From NCBI RefSeq assembly GCF_000620505.1, contig NZ_JIBC01000008.1, forward strand, positions 1-64,000: DNA of 64,000 bases. Direction: 5' to 3'. The notes under the pieces are model-generated. The model was not told the DNA's origin and made no database searches. It saw only the letters and a program-made list of their open reading frames with translations. A program made the position numbers and the translations under genes. The DNA is from Sulfitobacter sp. 20_GPM-1509m (lineage in GTDB: Bacteria; Pseudomonadota; Alphaproteobacteria; Rhodobacterales; Rhodobacteraceae). The stretch's first letter is position 1. Every line of letters begins with the position of its first letter. Positions 43,735 through 52,651 of the stretch are shown here, one piece after another.

Positions 43735-45015
43735 ATGACACATATCAAACTGAACCGACGTCAGTTCTCCGGCCTTCTGGCCTCGACCACGCTTGTGCTG
43801 TCTGCCCGGGGGGCGCTGGCGCAGGATGCCGACACCATCCGCATCGGCTTTGTCAGCCCCCGCACCGGACCGTTGGCAGGCTTTGGCAAGACCGACGGCT
43901 ATGTTCTCGAACAGGTCCGCGCGGCCTTGACGGATGGTATAGAGGTTGCGGGCAAGACCTACGCGGTCGAAATCCTCGACCGCGACACCCAGTCCGATCC
44001 GGCCCGCGCCGCGCAGTTGGCCAAGGAGCTGATCAACGAAGGCATCGACCTGATGCTGGCCGTCTCCACCCCCGAGGTCATCAACCCGGTTTCGGACGCC
44101 TGCGAGGCGGCGGGCGTGCCGTGCCTGTCCACCGTGATGCCCTGGGAAGCGTGGTATTTTGGCCGTGGCGCCAAGCCGGGCGCGCCCTCTCCGTTCAAAT
44201 GGACCTATCATTTTGGCTTTGGTGTGGGCGAAATCTTCAAGACCTACACATCGACATGGCCGTCGATCGAAACGAACATGAAAGTCGGCGTGATGTATCC
44301 GAACGATGCCGACGGCAATGCCGTGCGCGCCGTACTGGCCCCCCAGCTGGAGGAAGCAGGCTATACCATCGTCGATCCCGGTGCCTATGAAACCGGCACT
44401 ACCGATTATTCGACGCAGATCGCGCTGTTCAAATCCGAAGGGGTCGAGATCATCAACTCCTTCCCGATCCCGCCGGATTTCGCCGCCTTCTGGCGTCAGG
44501 CTGCGCAGCAGGGTCTGACCCGTCAGGTCAAGATCATGCAGACCGCCAAGACCGGGCTCTTCCCGTCAGAAATGGAAGCCATGGGTTCGCTGGCCGAAGG
44601 CATGGCCTCGGCCGCCTATTGGCACCGTGATTTCCCTTATGCCTCGCCCGTCACCGGACAGACAGGCCACGAACTGGCTGACGGCTGGGAAGCGCAAAGC
44701 GGCGAACAATGGACCCAACAGCTTGGCGCGACCCTGTCGCTGCTGGATGCTGGCATCCTGGCGCTGAAGGCCTCGAGCGATCCAAAGTCCAAGGAAGCGG
44801 TGCGCGACGCCATCGCCACGCTGAACGTTGAAACCATCGGCGGTCAGGTCGATTTCACCTCCGGCCCTGTTCCCAACGTGGCTCATGGCCCGATCCTCGG
44901 TTCGCAATGGGTCAAGGCAAAGGACGGCCCGTTCGATCTGGACTATGTGCTGGTCAACAACGCGACCGACCCGAACGTGCCGATCACCTCCAGCCTTGTC
45001 CCGTATAACGAATGA
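43735..45015 (+). CDS. Tat-type substrate-binding protein of a Liv/amide-type ABC transporter
   Basis: A 426-residue type 1 periplasmic binding protein. The twin-arginine signal NRRQFSGLLAST (residues 7-18) precedes a hydrophobic stretch ending near ARGALAQ. The mature part has IRIGFVSPRTGPLAGFGKTDGYV, IEVAGKTYAVEILDRDTQSDPARAAQLAKELI and PEVINPVSDACEAAGVPCLSTVMPW, a pattern close to branched-chain amino acid/amide/urea binding proteins. It overlaps the first ATPase gene by 4 nt. The ligand is unknown; a nitrile, amide or carboxylate fits the neighbourhood. Confidence 0.88.
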   Translation: MTHIKLNRRQFSGLLASTTLVLSARGALAQDADTIRIGFVSPRTGPLAGFGKTDGYVLEQVRAALTDGIEVAGKTYAVEILDRDTQSDPARAAQLAKELINEGIDLMLAVSTPEVINPVSDACEAAGVPCLSTVMPWEAWYFGRGAKPGAPSPFKWTYHFGFGVGEIFKTYTSTWPSIETNMKVGVMYPNDADGNAVRAVLAPQLEEAGYTIVDPGAYETGTTDYSTQIALFKSEGVEIINSFPIPPDFAAFWRQAAQQGLTRQVKIMQTAKTGLFPSEMEAMGSLAEGMASAAYWHRDFPYASPVTGQTGHELADGWEAQSGEQWTQQLGATLSLLDAGILALKASSDPKSKEAVRDAIATLNVETIGGQVDFTSGPVPNVAHGPILGSQWVKAKDGPFDLDYVLVNNATDPNVPITSSLVPYNE

Positions 45016-45764
45016 CGGGCGCAGCGACACAGGCCGGGCCAGAGGCCCGGCTCACGGGTGCGGGGATCCACAAGTCTTATGGATCGCTGCCTGTGCTGAA
45101 CGGGATCGACTTTTCGCTGACCTCGAACGAGGCGGTGGGGATTATCGGGCCGAACGGTGCGGGCAAGTCCACGCTGCTGAGCGTCCTGTCGGGGGCCACG
45201 CCTCCGACCCAAGGTACGATCCAACTGAATGGGAGCGATGTCAGCGACCTGCCCGCACGTGATCGGGCGGCACATGGGCTGGTGCGCACGCATCAGATCC
45301 CCAAGCCGTTCTCGGGCATCACGATCTTTGAAAACGTCCTTGTCGCCGCAACCCATGCCGGGGCGCGGCGCAAGGGCGAGGCCTATGACCTGGCGCTGGA
45401 CGCGCTGGATGTCTGCGGCATGTTGCCAGTGGCCAACCGACCGGCGGAAAGCGTCGGCTTGCTGGACCGCAAGCGGCTGGAGCTGGCCCGCGCACTGGCC
45501 ACCTCGCCGCGCCTGCTGCTGCTGGACGAGATCGGCGGCGGGCTGACAGATGCCGAAGCCTCCGAACTGGTGGACACCATCCGCTCCCTGCGCGCGCGCG
45601 GCATCGGCATTGTCTGGATCGAACATATCGTGCGCATCCTTTTGCAGGTGGCCGAACGGCTGGTCTGCATGGACGCGGGCCGCATCATTGCAGAGGGCGA
45701 CCCGGAGACCGTCATGACCGACGCGCAGGTTGTTTCCGCCTATCTCGGAGGAGCACCCGCATGA
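45012..45764 (+). CDS. ABC transporter ATPase (LivG-like)
   Basis: A 250-residue ATPase. Walker A GPNGAGKST, the LivG-type RAAHGLVRTHQIPKPFSGITIFENVLVAATHA, a degenerate signature (LLDRKRLELARAL in place of LSGGQ), Walker B LLLLDEIGGGL, and switch His in WIEHIVRIL. The altered signature and Walker B Glu-Ile-Gly are shared by LivG proteins. It overlaps its neighbours by 4 nt. Confidence 0.9.
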   Translation: MTGAATQAGPEARLTGAGIHKSYGSLPVLNGIDFSLTSNEAVGIIGPNGAGKSTLLSVLSGATPPTQGTIQLNGSDVSDLPARDRAAHGLVRTHQIPKPFSGITIFENVLVAATHAGARRKGEAYDLALDALDVCGMLPVANRPAESVGLLDRKRLELARALATSPRLLLLDEIGGGLTDAEASELVDTIRSLRARGIGIVWIEHIVRILLQVAERLVCMDAGRIIAEGDPETVMTDAQVVSAYLGGAPA

Positions 45765-46480
45765 GCATTCTGCGCGTCACCGATCTGGATGTGCGCTATG
45801 GCCAGTTCCGCGCCGTACGCGATGTGAGCTTCAACGTGGAACAGGGAGAGATCCTTGCCATCGTTGGCGCCAATGGCGCAGGCAAAACCACGCTTTTGCG
45901 GGCGCTGGCCGGGGCAAACCCGGTCAAGGCCGGAACCGTCCAGCTGAGCGGCACCGACATCACCCATATGCCCAGCCATCTGCGCGTGGCCTCGGGGCTG
46001 GCTTTGGTCCCCGAGGGGCGCAAGCTGTTCCTCGACATGACCGTCGAAGAGAACCTGAAACTCGGGCGAACCGTGGGCCGGACGGGCGACTGGACGGTCG
46101 AGCGCATCTTTGAAACCTTCCCCAACCTCGTCAAACGCCGCCATTCCGCAACCGGCACCATGTCGGGTGGTGAACAACAGGCAACGGCCATCGGGCGGGC
46201 GCTGATGTCCAACCCCGATGTGCTGATCCTCGACGAGGTCAGCCTTGGACTGTCACCGCTGGTTGTCGATCAGGTCTATGCCTCGCTTGATGGCCTGTTG
46301 AAAACGGGCACCACGATCATCCTTGTCGAACAGGATCTGTCGCGCGCCATGGCCGTGGCCGACCGGGTGATCTGCATGCTCGAAGGGCATGTAGTGCTCG
46401 ACAGTCCGATGGGTGAAACCACCCGCGAGGCGATCACGGCGGCCTATTTTGGCACCGCTCCGCAGGGGGAACACGCATGA
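45761..46480 (+). CDS. ABC transporter ATPase (LivF-like)
   Basis: A 239-residue ATPase with Walker A GANGAGKTT, LALVPEGRKLFLDMTVEENLKLG, signature MSGGEQQATAIGRALM, Walker B VLILDEVSLGLSP and VEQDLSRAM. This is the LivF pattern. It energises the importer with the LivG-like partner. Confidence 0.91.
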   Translation: MSILRVTDLDVRYGQFRAVRDVSFNVEQGEILAIVGANGAGKTTLLRALAGANPVKAGTVQLSGTDITHMPSHLRVASGLALVPEGRKLFLDMTVEENLKLGRTVGRTGDWTVERIFETFPNLVKRRHSATGTMSGGEQQATAIGRALMSNPDVLILDEVSLGLSPLVVDQVYASLDGLLKTGTTIILVEQDLSRAMAVADRVICMLEGHVVLDSPMGETTREAITAAYFGTAPQGEHA

Positions 46481-47385
46481 CCAATATCCTGATCCAGGCC
46501 GTCCTTTTGGGCGGTTATTACGCCCTCATTGCCTGCGGGCTGGCCTTCATGTTCCAGGTCATGCGGGTCATCAACCTTGCCCATGGCTCGCTGGCCGTGG
46601 TCAGCGCCTATGCGGTCTGGAGCCTCTCGGACACCTTCGATATGTCGCCCTTCGTCGCTCTGCTGGCGGTTGTGCCGGTTATGGGCGTGGCAGGCTGGTT
46701 GCTGCAACGGCTGGTGCTGGAACGTGCGGTGCGGGGGGGAGAGCTGTTGCCGGTGCTGTCCACCTTTGGCCTTGCCATCGTGCTGGACAACCTGCTGTTC
46801 CAGCAGTTCGGCGCTGACACGCGGTCACTGTCGCCCATGGTCGGCGATCTCAGTTGGGAAGCCTACGAACTGCCGGGCAATATCTATGTGGGCAAGCTGC
46901 CGGTCTATATCCTGATCGCGGTGATCGTGATCATCGGCGGGCTGGACCTGCTGCTGAAACGCACCGCGCTTGGCCGACAGATCCGCGCCACAGCCACCGA
47001 TCCGGACACCGCAGGTCTGGTCGGGGTGGACGCGCGGCGCGCCGCCGGGATCGCTGCGGCACTCGCCACCATGACCGTCGCCGTCTCCGGCGCGGCACTT
47101 GGCCTGCGCGGTACGTTCGACGCCTATGCGGGCGCACCGCAGCTTCTGTTCGCCTTCGAGGCGACGATCATCGGCGGCGCGCGGTCGCTTTGGGGCGTAC
47201 TGGCCGGGGCCATCGTTCTGGCCGTGGCGCAATCCGTCGGCGCGCAGATCCACCCGCAGGGTTTCTTGCTGGGCGGGCATATCGCCTTTCTCGTCGTCCT
47301 TTTCATCCGCCTCGCGCTGAAGGGCAAAGCCCCGCTGAGGCTGGCGGGCATCGCGCAGCTGACCCGGAAAGGAGCAGCACAATGA
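46477..47385 (+). CDS. ABC transporter permease (LivH-like)
   Basis: A 302-residue inner-membrane protein with about 8 hydrophobic segments. It has GGYYALIACGLAFMFQVMRVINLAHGSLAV, RVRATATDP-like IRATATDPDTAGLVGVDARR, and the terminal HPQGFLLGG. These are typical of LivH. It overlaps both neighbours. Confidence 0.9.
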   Translation: MTNILIQAVLLGGYYALIACGLAFMFQVMRVINLAHGSLAVVSAYAVWSLSDTFDMSPFVALLAVVPVMGVAGWLLQRLVLERAVRGGELLPVLSTFGLAIVLDNLLFQQFGADTRSLSPMVGDLSWEAYELPGNIYVGKLPVYILIAVIVIIGGLDLLLKRTALGRQIRATATDPDTAGLVGVDARRAAGIAAALATMTVAVSGAALGLRGTFDAYAGAPQLLFAFEATIIGGARSLWGVLAGAIVLAVAQSVGAQIHPQGFLLGGHIAFLVVLFIRLALKGKAPLRLAGIAQLTRKGAAQ

Positions 47386-48371
47386 CCATCCATCGCTGGA
47401 CATGGCAGTCCAAACTGACCTTTACACTGGCCGCTGCATTGATCCTGATCCTGGCGCTGGTTCCGGCCTTTGCCAGCGACAGCGTGAACGAGCGGCTGAC
47501 GGTGCTGTTCATCTACGTGATCCTCGCCGCCATGTGGAACGCGATGGCCGGTTATGGCGGCTTGGTGTCCATCGGCAACCAACTGTTCTTCGGCCTCGGC
47601 GCCTATATGACGATCCGGCTGGCAGATGCGGGGATCAACCCCTTTGCGGCAATGGTTCTGGGCGCGGTGATCGTGGCGGGGCTGTCCTGGGTCCTGTCGC
47701 TCTTCATGCTGCACCTTCGCGCGGGCGAGTTCGCCATCGGCATGTGGGTGCTGGCCTCGATCGCGCATCTTTGCGTCAACCTCGATCCGCTGATCCAAGG
47801 CGAAACCGGCACCTCGCTGATCTCGCTGAACGCCTATGCCATCGCGGACCGGCGGATGATGATCTTCTGGGCCGCGCTGATCGGCATGGTGGGGCTTCTG
47901 GCACTGCTGTTCGCGGTGCTGCGCACGCCCTCGGGGCTGGCGATGCAGGCGATCCGCGACAATGAGGAGGCGGCGGATTCAATCGGCGTCAACCCGATGC
48001 GGACAAAGCGGCTGTTCTTTGTGCTCGCGGGCTTCGGCACCGCCGTGGCCGGGGCGCTCTGGCTCGCGCAGGTCTCGGCATTTCAGCCCAAGACCTACTT
48101 CAGCGTGCAATGGACGGCCTATATGATCTTCATGGTGCTGGTCGGCGGGCTGGGCCGGTTCGAGGGCGCGATCCTTGGCGCGCTGATCTTCTTCGCGGCG
48201 GAAACGTGGTTCGCCGCCACCGGTGTCTGGTATCTGATCGGTCTGGGGGCGGCGGCGCTGCTGTTCTCGCTGCTGTTGCCCAAGGGCCTGTGGGGCTGGA
48301 TCGCCACAAGGACAGGCGTCAGCCTGATGCCGCTGGGCTACCGCGTTCACATGGAAACCCCTTCAAAATAA
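47382..48371 (+). CDS. ABC transporter permease (LivM-like)
   Basis: A 329-residue permease. The start at 47382 (overlap with the previous gene) follows GGAAAGGAG. It has YVILAAMWNAMAGYGGLVSIGNQLFFGLGAYMT, RDNEEAADSIGVNPMRTKRLFFVLA and MIFMVLVGGLGRFEGAILGALIF, as in LivM. It completes the five-part importer. Confidence 0.91.
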   Translation: MTIHRWTWQSKLTFTLAAALILILALVPAFASDSVNERLTVLFIYVILAAMWNAMAGYGGLVSIGNQLFFGLGAYMTIRLADAGINPFAAMVLGAVIVAGLSWVLSLFMLHLRAGEFAIGMWVLASIAHLCVNLDPLIQGETGTSLISLNAYAIADRRMMIFWAALIGMVGLLALLFAVLRTPSGLAMQAIRDNEEAADSIGVNPMRTKRLFFVLAGFGTAVAGALWLAQVSAFQPKTYFSVQWTAYMIFMVLVGGLGRFEGAILGALIFFAAETWFAATGVWYLIGLGAAALLFSLLLPKGLWGWIATRTGVSLMPLGYRVHMETPSK

Positions 48372-48382
48372 GGAAAGCGTTC

Positions 48383-49168
48383 ATGCTATTTGGAAAGACC
48401 ATCGTGGTCACCGGCGTTGCCAGCGGCATCGGGTGCCGCACCGCCGAGCTGGCGGGCCAGATGGGTGCAAATGTGATCGGTATCGACCGCAGCAAGCCAG
48501 AGCAAAGCTTCGGCCAGTTCCTGAAGGGCGATATCTCGACCGCTGAGGGCGTGGCTTCCATCGCGGGCGCCCTGCCCGACCGGCTGGATGCGCTGTGCAA
48601 TGTCGCGGGCGTCTCGGGCAAGAGCGGGGCGGCAGACGCGCTGGCGATCAACTTCTTCGGTTTGCGCGCCCTGAGCGAGGCATTGGCACCAAAGCTGCGC
48701 GAAGGCGGGTCGGTGGTGAATGTCGCCTCCATCGCGGGCTACGGCTGGCGGGGGAATGGCGCGCGTGCTGCGGCCATTGCCCGCACGACCGGTTTTCCCG
48801 ACGCGGCGGAGATCGTGGCGCAGCATGACATCCCGAACGACGCGGGCTATCCGGTGTCCAAGGAAATCCTGCTGGTCTGGACCATGCTGGCTGCGCATCA
48901 GGAGCAGTTCCGGAGCCGGGGCATCCGGGTGAACGCGGTCTCGCCCGGACCGGTTGAAACGCCGATCCTGCAACAGTTCCGCGATGTGCTGGGCGACGCA
49001 CGGGTGAATACCGACGTCGAGGCCGTGGGCCGCGCGGGCACCCCCGACGACATTGCACCGGCCATCCTGTTCCTGTGCTCCGACGCCGCGCGTTGGATCA
49101 ACGGCACAAACATCGCAACCGACGGCGGGCTTGAGGCTGCCGTGACGGTGCAGGCGCATTTTTCCTGA
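48383..49168 (+). CDS. Short-chain dehydrogenase/reductase (3-alpha-HSD/coniferyl-alcohol dehydrogenase-like)
   Basis: A 261-residue SDR. NAD-binding TGVASGIG is at residues 10-17, the catalytic Ser lies in VASIAGYGWRG, and Tyr/Lys in GYPVSKE. The insertion between Ser and Tyr (RTTGFPDAAEIVAQH) and NVAGVSG are like HsdA/coniferyl-alcohol dehydrogenases. AAGGAAAGCG lies before the ATG, 11 nt after the LivM-like gene, so it belongs to the same operon. It probably oxidises an alcohol or reduces a ketone of the imported compound. Confidence 0.87.
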   Translation: MLFGKTIVVTGVASGIGCRTAELAGQMGANVIGIDRSKPEQSFGQFLKGDISTAEGVASIAGALPDRLDALCNVAGVSGKSGAADALAINFFGLRALSEALAPKLREGGSVVNVASIAGYGWRGNGARAAAIARTTGFPDAAEIVAQHDIPNDAGYPVSKEILLVWTMLAAHQEQFRSRGIRVNAVSPGPVETPILQQFRDVLGDARVNTDVEAVGRAGTPDDIAPAILFLCSDAARWINGTNIATDGGLEAAVTVQAHFS

Positions 49169-49271
49169 CGCTGATGGTCGGCTCCCGAGGCACCAGCTGG
49201 CCGTTATCTCCCATTGGCATATGCGGGCTGCCGGGTTGCCTGTTTATCCTGTCCTTCCGACAGCCCCTCGA

Positions 49272-50681
49272 ATGCGGAAGGAAACAGCTTTGACCCTCGC
49301 AGCAGACCTCCCCCGGTTGCTCAGCGCCATGCTGGGAGACCGCTTCTCGCAAAGCATGGCTGAGCGGGAAGCACATGCCGGGACCGAAGCGCATCACCAG
49401 CCGATGCCACCCGAGGCCGTCGCGCTCCCGGTGTCGACCGAGGAAGTATCACAGATCGTCAATCTTTGTGCCTTCTACGGCACGCCCATCGTGGCCTATG
49501 GCAACGGGTCATCGCTTGAGGGGAACGCATCGGCAGCCGAAGGCGGGTTGTGCATTGACATGACGCTGATGAACCGCGTCCTCGACGTGCGGCCCGGCGA
49601 TCTCGATTGCACCGTAGAGGCGGGTGTGACGCGTGAGGCGCTGAATGAATACCTGCGCGAGACTGGCCTGTTCTTTCCCGTGGATCCGGGCGCCAATGCC
49701 ACCCTGGGCGGAATGACGGCCACACGGGCGTCGGGCACCACCGCTGTCAGGTACGGCACGATGGCGGACAACGTGATCAGCCTCACCGTCGTCATGCCGG
49801 ATGGTGAAATCCTGCGGACGGCTCGCCGGGCGCGCAAGTCTTCTGCCGGCTACGACCTGACGCATCTTTTCACCGGCTCCGAAGGGACGCTCGGCATCAT
49901 CACCGAGGTCACACTGCGCCTGCATGGACGGCCCGAAGCGGTCCGCTCGGCCGTCTGCACCTTTCCCGACCCGCTGTCGGCAAGCGAGGCGGCCTCCGTG
50001 GCGATCCAGATCGGCCTGCCGCTCGCGCGGATCGAATATCTGGATGCGGGCTGCATCCGCGCGGTGAACGCCTTTTCCAATCTCGATGAAGCAGAGGCCG
50101 ACACGCTGTTCCTCGAATTCCACGGGTCGGAATCCGGCGTGGGTGAACAGGTCGAAATGTTCCAGCAGATCGCAGAAGATCACGGCGGGTCGGACTTCCG
50201 CTGGGCCGTAAAGGAAGAAGAGCGTTCGCGCCTCTGGGCCGCGCGGCATTCGGCCTATACCGCCACAGTGCGGCAGCGCCCGGGGGCGCGGGGCTGGGCC
50301 AGCGATGTCTGCGTGCCGATCTCTGCCCTGCCCGGTTGCATCGAACACGCCAAGGCGCTTCTGGCCGATTGTCCAGTCCCGGCCTCGATCATGGGGCACG
50401 TGGGCGACGGGAATTTCCACGTGGTCTTTTCACTCGACCCCGAGTCCGCCGAAGAGCAGGAGGCCGTGGCGCGCATCAATGACGCCATGGTGGAACGTGC
50501 CCTGGAATGCGACGGCACCTGCACCGGCGAACATGGCGTGGGTCTTGGCAAACGCAAGTACATGGAACTTGAACACGGCCCCGCGCTGAAACTGATGCGC
50601 CGGATCAAAGCCGCGCTCGACCCTGATGACCTCATGAACCCGCAGAAGATTTTCCCACCCGAAAGGACTGGTAACGCATGA
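49272..50681 (+). CDS. FAD-linked D-2-hydroxyacid dehydrogenase (LDHD/GlcD-like)
   Basis: A 469-residue flavoprotein of the vanillyl-alcohol-oxidase fold. FAD_binding_4 domain: PIVAYGNGSSLEGN, PVDPGANATLGGMTATRASGTTAVRYGTM, TGSEGTLGIITEVTLRLHG. FAD-oxidase C-domain: MGHVGDGNFHVVF with metal-ligand His, and CTGEHGVGLGKRKYM. It would oxidise a D-2-hydroxy acid to a 2-oxo acid. The start is either ATG 49272 or TTG 49290; the latter has AAGGA at a better distance. It overlaps the sulfurtransferase gene by 4 nt. Lack of Fe-S cysteines separates it from the large Dld-II type. Confidence 0.9.
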   Translation: MRKETALTLAADLPRLLSAMLGDRFSQSMAEREAHAGTEAHHQPMPPEAVALPVSTEEVSQIVNLCAFYGTPIVAYGNGSSLEGNASAAEGGLCIDMTLMNRVLDVRPGDLDCTVEAGVTREALNEYLRETGLFFPVDPGANATLGGMTATRASGTTAVRYGTMADNVISLTVVMPDGEILRTARRARKSSAGYDLTHLFTGSEGTLGIITEVTLRLHGRPEAVRSAVCTFPDPLSASEAASVAIQIGLPLARIEYLDAGCIRAVNAFSNLDEAEADTLFLEFHGSESGVGEQVEMFQQIAEDHGGSDFRWAVKEEERSRLWAARHSAYTATVRQRPGARGWASDVCVPISALPGCIEHAKALLADCPVPASIMGHVGDGNFHVVFSLDPESAEEQEAVARINDAMVERALECDGTCTGEHGVGLGKRKYMELEHGPALKLMRRIKAALDPDDLMNPQKIFPPERTGNA

Positions 50682-51508
50682 CCTACGACCCTCTTGTCAG
50701 CCCGAACTGGCTTGCCGAAAATCTGGCGCAGGCGGTGGTGCTGGACGCGACCTATTTCCTGCCGCCCGACCCTGAACGCAGCCGCGCGGAATACCTTGAG
50801 GCGCATATCCCCGGCGCGCAATTGTTCGAAATCGACGAAATCGCCAGCACGACAAACGGGCTGCCGCATATGTTGCCCGATCCCGATATTTTCGCCGGTG
50901 GCATGGCCCGTCTGGGCATCGACGGCAGCACCCCGGTGGTGGTCTACGACCGGAGCGCCAACCATTTCAGCGCACCGCGTGTCTGGATGACGCTCAGGCT
51001 CTACGGCACATCGCAGGTCTATGTCCTGAACGGCGGGCTGCAAGCCTGGACTGACGCAGGTCATGCAGTGGCCAATGGGGAGGAAGAACCGCGCCCGGTC
51101 GCGCCGCGCAATTGGACCCTGGAAGCCGCAAGCGTGATCGACGGTCAAAGCCTGTGCGACGAGATCGAGCGGAAAGGTCCGGTCATCCTCGATGCCCGGT
51201 CGCAGGACCGGTTCGATGGGCGCGCGCCGGAGCCGCGGGCGGGTTTGCAAAGCGGTCATATGCGGGGCGCGACCTGCGTGCCTTTCACCAGCCTGACCCA
51301 GCCAGACGGCAGTTTCGCGACGCCGGCGCAGCTGCACGACATATTCGGCGGCGCGCCGGAAACGACTCCGATCGTCAGTTGCGGGTCCGGCATGACGGCC
51401 TGTGTTCTCGCCCTTGGCCTGGCCCGGATCGGCCGACCGGCACAGCTTTACGACGGCTCCTGGTCAGAGTGGGGACAAGGCCACCTTGGCGAGATCCTGC
51501 AGGCGTGA
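50678..51508 (+). CDS. sseA: 3-mercaptopyruvate sulfurtransferase (two rhodanese domains)
   Basis: A 276-residue enzyme with an N-terminal non-catalytic rhodanese domain (YFLPPDPERSRAEYLEAHIPGA) and a C-terminal catalytic domain. The active Cys235 lies in the loop CGSGMTA, the 3-mercaptopyruvate type (CGSGVTA in relatives), not the CRKGVT loop of thiosulfate rhodanese. It transfers sulfur from 3-mercaptopyruvate to thiols or cyanide. It is translationally coupled to the hydroxyacid dehydrogenase, which can produce 2-oxo acids. The gene symbol is by family only. Confidence 0.88.
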   Translation: MTYDPLVSPNWLAENLAQAVVLDATYFLPPDPERSRAEYLEAHIPGAQLFEIDEIASTTNGLPHMLPDPDIFAGGMARLGIDGSTPVVVYDRSANHFSAPRVWMTLRLYGTSQVYVLNGGLQAWTDAGHAVANGEEEPRPVAPRNWTLEAASVIDGQSLCDEIERKGPVILDARSQDRFDGRAPEPRAGLQSGHMRGATCVPFTSLTQPDGSFATPAQLHDIFGGAPETTPIVSCGSGMTACVLALGLARIGRPAQLYDGSWSEWGQGHLGEILQA

Positions 51509-51513
51509 ACATC

Positions 51514-51547
51514 CCGGGACCTATGCAGACAAAGTATAACGTCCCGG
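51514..51547. promoter_or_regulatory. Dyad element upstream of the second TRAP operon
   Basis: Outer arms CCGGGAC (51514-51520) and GTCCCGG (51541-51547) enclose a 23-nt core beginning ACCTAT and ending GTATAACG (51519-51541). The same core ends at the same spacing occur at 59713-59735. It is a candidate operator shared by the two operons. Confidence 0.55.
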
Positions 51548-51625
51548 CGATGGAAAGCATCATTATCCTTCCCACAACAGACCGGGAAACACCCCGGCAA
51601 GACATCCAACAGTAGGTACAACACC

Positions 51626-52651
51626 ATGACCAGCATCATCAAAAAATTCCTCGGCAGCACTGCCATCGCAATCGCCGTGCTTGCACCGGTATCGGCCCTG
51701 GCCGATGCCGTTCAGCTCAAGTTCGCGACCATTGAACCCCCGACCACTCCGGTTTCGCAGATGTTCCAGCAATGGATCGACGAAGTGAACGCCGCCTCAA
51801 ACGGCGCGCTGGAAATCGAGCTTTTCCCCGGCGGCGCACTTGGCCGCGATCCGCGTGCCCAGCTTGAACTGGTGCAGAACGGTGTGACCGACATCGCCTT
51901 CGGCTTTCCGTTCCTGACGCCGAACAAATTTCCCAACGACCTGGTAACAACCCTGCCGCTGGTGATCCGCAATGCGAGCGAGGGCACCTATGCCCACTGG
52001 AAACTGTACGAACGCGAGATGCTGAGCGGCTGGGACGATGTTGTGCCGCTGCTGCTGTGCACGCCAGCGCCCACCAACGTGATGTCGGTGGAAGACGTGC
52101 CAACCATCGCGTCGCTCGAAGGGCTGCGCGGGTCCGCCACCAACCCGCTGGCCCAGGACATCCTGAAGGCACTGGGTGCGGTCCCGGTCTCGGGCTTCAA
52201 CTTCGCCACCGCCGCCGAAGCAATGTCGCGCGGCCAGCTAGACTTTGACCTGGTTGGCTTCACCCCCGCCAGCATTTTCAAGCAAAGCGAGGTCGCAATC
52301 TCGGCGCTGGAAATCCCGCTGGGTGCAAGTCCCTGCGCCGTGTTCATGAACCGCGAAGCCTATGACGGCCTGCCCGAGGAGGCCCGCGCGGTTCTGGATG
52401 CGCATCGCGGCCTGCATTTCGGACAGATGTGGGCCGAGACAGTGGAGCGGGTCGAGGCCGCGAAGCGCGACGAATTCGCTGCAACCGAAGGCAAATCCGT
52501 ATACACCCCATCGGAGGCGGATCTCGCGAAAGCGGAAGAGGTCACCGGCCCGCTGGTTCAGGCCTGGATCGAGGCAAACGCCGATGGCTCGGCCCTTGTC
52601 GAGGCGCTGAGAACTGAAGTCCAGACCTTCCGCGAGACTGGCTGGAAATGA
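51626..52651 (+). CDS. dctP: TRAP transporter substrate-binding protein DctP (second system)
   Basis: A 341-residue periplasmic binding protein. The signal peptide (FLGSTAIAIAVLAPVSALA) is cleaved near residue 27. The mature protein starts VQLKFATIEPPTTPVSQMFQQWIDEV; PGGALGRDPRAQLELVQNGVTDIAFG and SLEGLRGSATN are family-like. The latter carries the conserved ligand Arg, so a carboxylate is likely. It overlaps dctQ by 4 nt. It may import the acids used by the adjacent CoA-ligase operon. Confidence 0.91.
   Translation: MTSIIKKFLGSTAIAIAVLAPVSALADAVQLKFATIEPPTTPVSQMFQQWIDEVNAASNGALEIELFPGGALGRDPRAQLELVQNGVTDIAFGFPFLTPNKFPNDLVTTLPLVIRNASEGTYAHWKLYEREMLSGWDDVVPLLLCTPAPTNVMSVEDVPTIASLEGLRGSATNPLAQDILKALGAVPVSGFNFATAAEAMSRGQLDFDLVGFTPASIFKQSEVAISALEIPLGASPCAVFMNREAYDGLPEEARAVLDAHRGLHFGQMWAETVERVEAAKRDEFAATEGKSVYTPSEADLAKAEEVTGPLVQAWIEANADGSALVEALRTEVQTFRETGWK

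Noticed and set aside
42571-44211. 546-residue minus-strand frame over the nitrilase and ABC binding protein
   Set aside because: Antisense to two genes with full catalytic or signal motifs.
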